Shown piece after piece: positions 12,564-18,407 of a stretch of 18,407 nt of DNA. Location of the stretch: positions 1 through 18,407 of the forward strand of contig DFHY01000102.1 of the NCBI GenBank assembly GCA_002371345.1, given 5' to 3'. The notes below the pieces were generated by a model. The model was not told the origin of the DNA. It worked only from the letters and a program-made list of their open reading frames with translations, and made no database searches. This stretch comes from Lachnospiraceae bacterium UBA3711 (GTDB lineage Bacteria > Bacillota > Clostridia > Lachnospirales > Lachnospiraceae). Positions within the stretch are counted from its first letter, which is position 1; each line of letters opens with the position of its first letter. Made by a program: the position numbers and the translations under genes.

Positions 12564-13841
12564 ATGAAGCACACTCAGTCTCCCGAATCCTCAGTAAAGA
12601 AAAGAATCTTCGAGATCATACAGATCGCGGGGGGATCTGACGCGCCAAGCCGCGCATTTGACATATGCATCATGACTCTGATACTGCTGTCGATCGCGGT
12701 AACTACAGCACAGACATTTCGTATCCCGGACTCAGCAGCGCGGGTTCTCAACATAATTGACGCCGCCTGTATGGCCGCCTTCACCGTAGAATACGCCCTG
12801 CGCCTGTGGACCGCGGATCTTCTCTATCCCTCCGGCAGGATGCCGTATCTGAAGTATATCTTCTCTCCGTCCGCGATTATCGATCTGCTTTCATTCCTGC
12901 CGTTCTATCTTTCAGGATTTGTACCGGCGGGCATGGTCGTATTCAGACTGATAAGGGTCGCCCGCATCCTCCGCCTGTTCAGGATCAATCATTATCTCGA
13001 TCCGGTTCAGGCGATACTGACTGTTCTGCGCCAGAAGGCATCCATGATCTTCGCTTCATGGTTCCTGGTATTTGTACTTATGTTCTCGTCATCGCTGCTG
13101 ATGTACTACGTCGAGCATGACGCGCAGCCCAGTGTTTTTGAAAACGCGTTCTCCGGACTCTGGTGGGCGGTATCGACACTGTCAACCACCGGCTACGGAG
13201 ATATCTATCCGGTGACCTTCATTGGCAAAACACTCGCGATCATTATAACCCTTCTCGGTATGTGCATCGTCGCGATTCCGACAGGTATAATCACCGCCGG
13301 TTTTATGGAGGCGGGCAAATACTCTGATCCTGACGCGCGCAGGGAACAGAACCCCCGCTCTCTGGCAGGCTCTATCATGGATATCTCAACTCAGGACTCT
13401 TCGGTAACCGGACCGTCCCTCATAGACGATGATGAGAGGGGCGTCTCGCAACTCCCCATGTCCTATTTTATCGGTCCGTGCATTGTGGAAACCGTGAACG
13501 GTGAGATTCACGCGGAGAAGATAGGCGATATTGTCAGCAAGGCGTCCGGCGAAGCGTCGAGAAGAATCATTCTGCGCGGGGATATGTTCCTGACTGAGGA
13601 GGCAGCTTCATTCCTTGCAAACTTCAGCATACTTCTTCTCGGCTTCTCTCATAAGGCATCCGTAAACGCTGATAATACACGTATCCTTCTGTCCGGGCAC
13701 ATGGTCCTCCTGTCAGGCATCAATCTTGACAACATCGATGACGGAGAGTACCTTCTCCACTCCTGTCCCATACAGGATGGCGACTCCTCATCCGCGCCGT
13801 GCCGCGCCTATCTCACGCCGAAGAACACGACGGTTTTGTGA
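12564..13841 (+). CDS. Voltage-gated K+ channel with C-terminal cytosolic extension
   Basis: 425 residues from the chosen start. Six membrane segments (S1 to S6) span about 30-245. S4 carries five arginines at every third position (FRLIRVARILRLFRI, Arg128, 131, 134, 137 and 140), the voltage sensor. The pore loop contains STTGYGD (207-213), the K+ selectivity filter, flanked by S5 and a glycine-hinged S6. This places it in the Kv-like VIC superfamily; it should pass K+ in response to membrane potential. The last ~160 residues form a soluble region without a recognisable RCK/TrkA or cyclic-nucleotide domain. The ATG at 12564 has AGGA six bases upstream; an in-frame ATG at 12531 with a poorer site would add 11 residues. 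It converges on the L,D-transpeptidase gene. Confidence 0.9.
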   Translation: MKHTQSPESSVKKRIFEIIQIAGGSDAPSRAFDICIMTLILLSIAVTTAQTFRIPDSAARVLNIIDAACMAAFTVEYALRLWTADLLYPSGRMPYLKYIFSPSAIIDLLSFLPFYLSGFVPAGMVVFRLIRVARILRLFRINHYLDPVQAILTVLRQKASMIFASWFLVFVLMFSSSLLMYYVEHDAQPSVFENAFSGLWWAVSTLSTTGYGDIYPVTFIGKTLAIIITLLGMCIVAIPTGIITAGFMEAGKYSDPDARREQNPRSLAGSIMDISTQDSSVTGPSLIDDDERGVSQLPMSYFIGPCIVETVNGEIHAEKIGDIVSKASGEASRRIILRGDMFLTEEAASFLANFSILLLGFSHKASVNADNTRILLSGHMVLLSGINLDNIDDGEYLLHSCPIQDGDSSSAPCRAYLTPKNTTVL

Positions 13842-13877
13842 TCATCTTATTCCCGCGGACTCGGTGCGTGCGCGGCA

Positions 13878-13902
13878 CAGCCTGCGTGGGAGGCTGGCTT
13901 TT
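13878..13902 (+). terminator. Probable terminator after the K+ channel gene
   Basis: CAGCCT (13878-13883) and AGGCTG (13891-13896) form a 6-bp stem with a 7-base loop, followed by GCTTTT. The stem and T-run are short, so termination may be inefficient. Confidence 0.5.
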
Positions 13903-13936
13903 GACACTGTAATCAAATATTCCATGAAACATAATA

Positions 13937-13963
13937 CGCGCCTCCTGAATACGAAGAGGCGCG
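13937..13963 (-). terminator. Probable terminator for the L,D-transpeptidase gene
   Basis: Perfect 8-bp arms CGCGCCTC (13937-13944) and GAGGCGCG (13956-13963) enclose an 11-base loop. Reading minus, the stem is followed by TATTATGTTT, a weak T-rich tail, 30 bases after the stop codon. Confidence 0.5.
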
Positions 13964-13992
13964 CAGAAAAAACTTTGAGATACACAGATTCA

Positions 13993-14898
13993 TCAATAAA
14001 CGATCACAGGATAGTACATATAGACTTCTTTGTAAATGCGCTCCGCAGCGTCCAGCGGCAGGTTTACACACCCGTGAGATCCCCATGACTTATAGATCTC
14101 CCCGCCGAATTCACCTCTCCATATCGCGTCATGCATACCCTGGGATCCGTTAAACGCGATCCAGTACTCAACAGGCTGTTCATAGGAATTGCCGTTTTTA
14201 TCCTTGTCCTTAAGAGTTGTCGGTGAAGCCTTGCCCTGAACCTGGAATACCCCCTTGGTCGTGTCAGTATATCCGTATGTTCCGGTTACACAATCTGTCT
14301 CATATATAATCTCACCGTCCTCGACGAGGAATACCTTCTGTTCGTCTATACTTACCTCCACATATTTCTTTCCGACGCCGTTCTTGGAACTGTAGATACA
14401 CCCGGAGTTCCACGCGGGATCGATGATCTTCTCTCCCTTGTCCGCTCCCTCTTCAAGGTTGACGCGGCTCATCTCGACATTCAAATGCCACCCGCAGTTC
14501 TGGGATGATATCATCATCTTGACGCCCTTATGTGTCGTAAAAGAGACGTTTCCCATCTCGGTGTCATACTTCTTTTTCAGGGTCTCCAGATACTGTGACA
14601 CCAGCTCATGATCCCAGATATAATACCCGGCAGGAGTCAGCCTTCTCCAATCCTCGGTATCCTTCTCGGTCAGCTTCTCATAATACTCGTCAAACCGGAT
14701 CTTCATGCTGAACGGAGCCGGCTCAGAGTTCTCCCAGCTGTTAGGGTCTTCCGTCTGTTCAGGGGCTCCGAACCCGGCCAGGGCATCCTCCGCCTGAGCC
14801 TTAACATATATTCCAAAAATCACCAAGCAGAAAACAAGAAGGCTGAATACTGCCTTCGTGATAATGCTTCCGGCTTCTGTCCGTTTTCCTCTTAACAT
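13993..14898 (-). CDS. Membrane-anchored L,D-transpeptidase (YkuD domain)
   Basis: 301 residues. YkuD-type enzymes form 3-3 peptidoglycan cross-links or attach proteins to the wall using an active-site cysteine. A basic N-terminus followed by one hydrophobic stretch (13-32) ending in KAQAEDA suggests a signal anchor or signal peptide, placing the enzyme outside the membrane. The YkuD domain occupies about 178-301: YVEVSIDEQKVFLVEDGE opens it, then GMHDAIWRGEFGG (254-266, His256) and SWGSHGCVNLP (271-281, catalytic His275 and Cys277). The intervening region 60-175 has no assigned domain. AAGGAG lies just before the ATG. A strong stem-loop precedes the gene. It converges on the K+ channel gene. 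The catalytic set is complete. Confidence 0.92.
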   Translation of the reverse strand: MLRGKRTEAGSIITKAVFSLLVFCLVIFGIYVKAQAEDALAGFGAPEQTEDPNSWENSEPAPFSMKIRFDEYYEKLTEKDTEDWRRLTPAGYYIWDHELVSQYLETLKKKYDTEMGNVSFTTHKGVKMMISSQNCGWHLNVEMSRVNLEEGADKGEKIIDPAWNSGCIYSSKNGVGKKYVEVSIDEQKVFLVEDGEIIYETDCVTGTYGYTDTTKGVFQVQGKASPTTLKDKDKNGNSYEQPVEYWIAFNGSQGMHDAIWRGEFGGEIYKSWGSHGCVNLPLDAAERIYKEVYMYYPVIVY

Positions 14899-14915
14899 GC
14901 TGCTCCTTGAAATTC

Positions 14916-14962
14916 ATGTCATTTATCACGGAAAACCCTGATCCGTCACAGTTAAATGACAT
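14916..14962 (-). other. Two-tier stem-loop just upstream of the L,D-transpeptidase gene
   Basis: ATGTCATTTA (14916-14925) and TAAATGACAT (14953-14962) are perfect 10-bp inverted arms; inside, ACGGA (14928-14932) pairs with TCCGT (14942-14946). It begins 18 bases before the start codon on the minus strand and just after the EAL gene. No T-run follows, so a regulatory leader or operator is more likely than a terminator. Confidence 0.5.
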
Positions 14963-14990
14963 ATCTGTATCTCTCTTAATACCGTAACAC

Positions 14991-16958
14991 TTATGCCTCT
15001 TTAAGCTGCACAGCCCGCCGGTTAAGCGGAGTATTGTTCCGCTTCAGGAACTCAACAAAGTCGGCCTCGCACATGGGCTTCGCAAAATAATATCCCTGTA
15101 TGTAATCGCAGTCAAGCTTCTCAAGTATTCTGTACTGCGCCTCTGTCTCTACGCCCTCACTGACAACTTCGAAGCCGATCTCGTGCATCATCTGGATCGT
15201 GCTCCTGACCATCGATTCACCCTTCGGCGTCTCCAGACGGTCGATGATGCTCTTGTCGATCTTCACCAGACTCAGCGGCAGCTCGACAGCCCTCTGGATA
15301 TTGGAATAGCCTGTTCCATAGTCATCCAGAGAAAAGGTGAACAGCTTACTGCGAAGATCCGCGATGTTCTGAAGTCCTGCCTTGGACTGCAGGCCTGCCG
15401 CGGACTCTGTTATCTCCAGATTGATTCTCAGTGAAGATATATTATGCTTCTCCTGAAGCTCGGTAATCTCGGAGACGAGATTGTCCTGAAGCAGCTGCTC
15501 TACCGACAGATTCAATTCAATGTAACTAAGTCCCAGCTCCTCGAAGTCAGGCCTTGCCGCAAACCGGAACACCGAATCTATTACAAAGGTCCCGATCGGA
15601 TGAATCAGGTTTCTTCTCTCCGCCGACGGTATGAACAATGCCGTCGGAATAAAGCCGTATTCCGGATCCTTCAGTCTTATAAGAGCTTCCGCTGAACAGT
15701 ATGTGTCATGCTTCACATCATATATCGGCTGGTAGTACATCTCGAATCTGTTCTCACGGATTCCTCTGCTCATAATCGAAGGCAGCTTCCTGTATATCTC
15801 GAAAGCGCGGTTCTCGATAGCCCTCTCCGCGCGGAAGTATACTTCATCCCTGTTCATATACTGCGGGAAAATGAAGCTGAAGCTTGTGAGATCTTCCTCC
15901 TCACTCAGATGCTCCGTCGGAAAGTCAAGGCTGCACAGGCGGGCGCCGATCCGCACCGAGTACACATCATTTGAATCCCTTGTCCACATATGTATAAGCT
16001 CAGGGTATTCATTCTCGATATCAATTCCGCTCTCACCGAAGATCACCTGAAGACTTCCTGACGTATGGTAGAAGATCCTGTAATCCATCGTCTTCGCGTC
16101 AATGACGGCCTTCATACGCCCGACAGTCCTGCGGATATAATCATTGTAGCGGGTCTCGCCGTAGGTCGTGCGTACCTCATTCGCATTTACAAACCGCAGT
16201 ATAAGAATAGTACATCTCCGGTTAGTCGCGGCAATTCTCTCCGCCATTGACCTGAATTCATACCAGCTGTACAGCCCGAAGGCCGTCTCGTAGTCCTTCG
16301 ACCAGTGTGCTATCAGATGAACCAGCAGAAGCGCCAGAGAAGTCGAAAGCATCTCTAACAGAACTCCCGGACTGAACATCTGAATCACCGCGCACAGGAT
16401 CATAAACAGGTACATCGACAGCATCGACAGCCATCTCGCGCTTCCGAGAAAAACCCTCATCCTGCACAGATATAAAAACCCGAACAGTCCATACGTATAT
16501 GACAGCAGATACAGCAGCATCATATGCGGGCCTCGGGCATATCCTCCGGTCTGCGTGATCGTGAATACCCTGCCGGTAAACAGGTTTGAAAAAATGAGCA
16601 CGCACAACAGTATGAACGGAATCCTCAGGAACCATCTCGCTTTTTTCTTCTGAACCCTGTCAAACGTATTGCTCGCCACGAAGATCAGCATGATGTACGA
16701 CACCCCGCTCACCTGGCGCATAACCAGATAAGCATATGAGAATATGTACGCGATAACCAGTCTTACCTGCCCTATAGGCAGCACGCGATACGAATTCTCC
16801 ATGCATATGTCAAGGATCGTGGTGGCTCCGCAGATCAAAACGACCGCAAGAAACAGCCTGTTCTCCGTCGTACTGTAAAGCTTCTTGTACACGACGGAGA
16901 TCAGAATGAAAGCATATATGATACATGCGATATAATCCAGTATCAGCGGGCTCAGCAT
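14991..16958 (-). CDS. Membrane EAL c-di-GMP phosphodiesterase with degenerate GGDEF
   Basis: 655 residues. The first ~218 residues are mostly hydrophobic, with about seven membrane spans. A divergent GGDEF-like region (about 225-395) follows, lacking the GGDEF signature (GSLQVIFGES stands in its place), so it is unlikely to make c-di-GMP. The EAL domain (about 400-640) keeps the catalytic set: EALIR (424-428), ELNLS (481-485), LEITES (514-519), LDDYGTGYSN (544-553), VKIDKS (565-570), SEGVETEAQ (600-608) and QGYYFAKPM (621-629). It should hydrolyse c-di-GMP to pGpG. A good promoter overlaps the end of serS, and AGGAG lies 12 bases before the ATG. The signal sensed by the membrane part is unknown. 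It opposes the cyclase encoded 3 kb away. Confidence 0.9.
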   Translation of the reverse strand: MLSPLILDYIACIIYAFILISVVYKKLYSTTENRLFLAVVLICGATTILDICMENSYRVLPIGQVRLVIAYIFSYAYLVMRQVSGVSYIMLIFVASNTFDRVQKKKARWFLRIPFILLCVLIFSNLFTGRVFTITQTGGYARGPHMMLLYLLSYTYGLFGFLYLCRMRVFLGSARWLSMLSMYLFMILCAVIQMFSPGVLLEMLSTSLALLLVHLIAHWSKDYETAFGLYSWYEFRSMAERIAATNRRCTILILRFVNANEVRTTYGETRYNDYIRRTVGRMKAVIDAKTMDYRIFYHTSGSLQVIFGESGIDIENEYPELIHMWTRDSNDVYSVRIGARLCSLDFPTEHLSEEEDLTSFSFIFPQYMNRDEVYFRAERAIENRAFEIYRKLPSIMSRGIRENRFEMYYQPIYDVKHDTYCSAEALIRLKDPEYGFIPTALFIPSAERRNLIHPIGTFVIDSVFRFAARPDFEELGLSYIELNLSVEQLLQDNLVSEITELQEKHNISSLRINLEITESAAGLQSKAGLQNIADLRSKLFTFSLDDYGTGYSNIQRAVELPLSLVKIDKSIIDRLETPKGESMVRSTIQMMHEIGFEVVSEGVETEAQYRILEKLDCDYIQGYYFAKPMCEADFVEFLKRNNTPLNRRAVQLKEA

Positions 16959-17000
16959 GGGGATTCGTCTCCTGCTGCAGGTCGTTAGTAATCTGTTATA

Positions 17001-17029
17001 TTTATATCATAACATACAGGCTTTGTCAT
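17001..17029 (-). promoter_or_regulatory. Promoter for the EAL gene, overlapping the serS stop
   Basis: On the minus strand ATGACA (17029-17024) and TATAAA (17006-17001) are 17 bp apart, with a TGA extension before the -10. The -35 overlaps the serS stop codon, and no terminator separates the genes, so the EAL gene may be read both from here and through from serS. Confidence 0.65.
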
Positions 17030-18309
17030 GGAACCAGTATCTCTTTGCCTCCCATATATGGCTGCAGCGCTTTCGGGATGGTAACACTGCCGTCAGCCTG
17101 AAGATGGTTCTCAAGAAAAGCGATCAGCATGCGGGGCGGAGCCACGCAGGTATTGTTCAGCGTATGGGCAAGGTACTTACGTCCGTCCTCTCCTTTTACG
17201 CGGATCCCGAGTCTCCTTGCCTGGGCGTCTCCCAGATTCGAGCATGATCCTACCTCGAAGTACTTCTTCTGCCTTGGGCTCCACGCCTCAACATCAAGAG
17301 ACTTGACCTTGAGATCAGCGAGATCTCCTGAGCAGCACTCCAGCGTGCGCACCGGAATCTCGAGGCTGCGGAAGTAGTCGACCGTATTCTGCCACAGACG
17401 GTCATACCACATCGGAGATTCCTCCGGTCTGCAGACCACTATCATCTCCTGCTTCTCAAACTGATGTATCCTGTAGACTCCGCGCTCCTCCAGGCCGTGC
17501 GCGCCCTTTTCCTTCCTGAAGCACGGGCTGTATGACGTGAGGGTATACGGCAGCTTCTTCTCATTGATCGTCTGACCGATGAAACGTCCGATCATGGAGT
17601 GCTCCGATGTCCCGATCAGATACAGGTCTTCACCGTCGATCTTATACATCATGCTGTCCATCTCAGCAAATGACATGACGCCGTCGACAACAGTGCTTCT
17701 GATCATATACGGCGGAATCACGTAAGTGAATCCCCTGTCTATCATAAAGTCTCTCGCGTAGGACAGGCAGGCAGAGTGAAGACGGGCTATATCCCCGATC
17801 AGATAATAGAAACCGTTCCCTGCCACTCTTCCCGCGGCATCCATATCGATACCGTGCAGCTTCTCCATGATCTCAGTGTGATACGGAATCTCGAAGTCCG
17901 GAACAACAGGCTCGCCGAATCGCTCAATCTCAACGTTCTCGGAATCGTCCCTGCCGATCGGAACTGAAGGATCGATGATATTCGGGATGATCATCATCTT
18001 TTTCTTCAGATCCTCCTCAACCTGCTTCTCCTTCGCGGAGAGCTCGGCGACACGGTCCTGATTCCTGACAACCTTCTCCTTAGCCTCGGCAGCCTCTTCT
18101 TTCTTACCCTGCTTCATGAGCATTCCGATAGATTTGGAGATACGGTTGCGCTCCGCCTGCAGTGCCTGCAGTTCACCCTTTATATCACGGTTCTCTCTGT
18201 CCAGTGAGATCACTTCGTCCACAAGGGGGAGCTTCTCATCCTGAAACTTCTTACGGATATTCTCTTTTACGATCTCCGCGTTTTCTCTTACAAACTTAAT
18301 ATCAAGCAT
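17026..18309 (-). CDS. serS: Serine--tRNA ligase, divergent (archaeal/eukaryal-like motifs)
   Basis: 427 residues, normal length; charges tRNA-Ser with serine in the cytosol. An N-terminal antiparallel coiled-coil arm (about 30-110) that contacts the tRNA long arm is followed by a class II catalytic core. Motif 2 is CFRKEKGAHGLEERG (263-277) with HQFEKQEMIV (282-291). The serine-binding region reads GTSEHSM (233-239), motif 3 is NNTCVAPPRMLIAFLEN (385-401), and SCSNLGDAQARRLGIR spans 355-370. Bacterial enzymes usually have TAEVPLT and NGSGLAVGR at these places; TSE and the NxT motif 3 are closer to archaeal and eukaryotic enzymes. Motif 3 keeps the class II Arg393. A long, imperfect Shine-Dalgarno AGAGAGG lies upstream. 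No T-box leader is visible in the 98 bases available. Confidence 0.95.
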   Translation of the reverse strand: MLDIKFVRENAEIVKENIRKKFQDEKLPLVDEVISLDRENRDIKGELQALQAERNRISKSIGMLMKQGKKEEAAEAKEKVVRNQDRVAELSAKEKQVEEDLKKKMMIIPNIIDPSVPIGRDDSENVEIERFGEPVVPDFEIPYHTEIMEKLHGIDMDAAGRVAGNGFYYLIGDIARLHSACLSYARDFMIDRGFTYVIPPYMIRSTVVDGVMSFAEMDSMMYKIDGEDLYLIGTSEHSMIGRFIGQTINEKKLPYTLTSYSPCFRKEKGAHGLEERGVYRIHQFEKQEMIVVCRPEESPMWYDRLWQNTVDYFRSLEIPVRTLECCSGDLADLKVKSLDVEAWSPRQKKYFEVGSCSNLGDAQARRLGIRVKGEDGRKYLAHTLNNTCVAPPRMLIAFLENHLQADGSVTIPKALQPYMGGKEILVP

Positions 18310-18357
18310 GTCTCTGTATCCTCTCTGTCTAAGCTTCTGTTTGTCATCCGCTGTCGT

Positions 18358-18366
18358 ATTATCACA
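18358..18366 (-). promoter_or_regulatory. Possible extended -10 for serS
   Basis: On the minus strand TGTGATAAT (18366-18358) resembles an extended -10 about 50 bases before the serS start. No -35 is recognisable at the expected spacing, so this is tentative. Confidence 0.3.
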
Positions 18367-18407
18367 ATGCCAGGCCTAAGCTATCCTGTCATCCGGAACA
18401 TTCCCCG

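Noticed and set aside
18310..18407. T-box leader for serS
   Set aside because: No antiterminator bulge core or terminator is visible in the 98 bases available; a longer upstream leader cannot be excluded.

Overview
This is an ordinary chromosomal window from a Gram-positive Clostridia bacterium, most likely a member of the Lachnospiraceae. That placement is inferred from gene content: Shine-Dalgarno-rich starts, a LacI-type sensor fused to GGDEF without an HTH, Tad-type pilus genes, a STAS/HATPase partner-switch pair, and moderate GC. No tRNA, rRNA, CRISPR array or complete mobile element was seen.

Layout, left half (nearly all + strand). A polytopic membrane protein with a DUF4129-like C-terminal tail is followed by a clean terminator. 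Next comes an operon of a STAS anti-sigma-factor antagonist, an RsbW-like HATPase and gpsA. An NhaC-family Na+/H+ antiporter follows, with its own promoter and a strongly folded 5' leader. A two-gene Tad-pilus fragment comes next (prepilin peptidase plus a TadZ/CpaE-like ATPase), then two tandem GC-rich, hairpin-forming repeat elements without a gene, then murG and a class I/II aminotransferase.

Layout, right half (mostly - strand). A cytosolic LacI-sensor/GGDEF diguanylate cyclase converges on the aminotransferase. Upstream of it lie the 3' remnant of a MATE efflux pump and another repeat cluster. A voltage-gated K+ channel (+) converges on an L,D-transpeptidase (-). A membrane EAL phosphodiesterase and a divergent serine--tRNA ligase, both -, close the window.

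Themes. Cyclic-di-GMP turnover is represented by one probable synthase and one probable hydrolase a few kb apart. Envelope functions recur (MurG, L,D-transpeptidase, Tad genes, DUF4129-like protein). Cation transport is represented by NhaC and the K+ channel. The most unusual material is non-coding: several related hairpin repeats in intergenic gaps that share modules in different combinations, and a folded leader before the antiporter. No convincing new multi-gene system was found.
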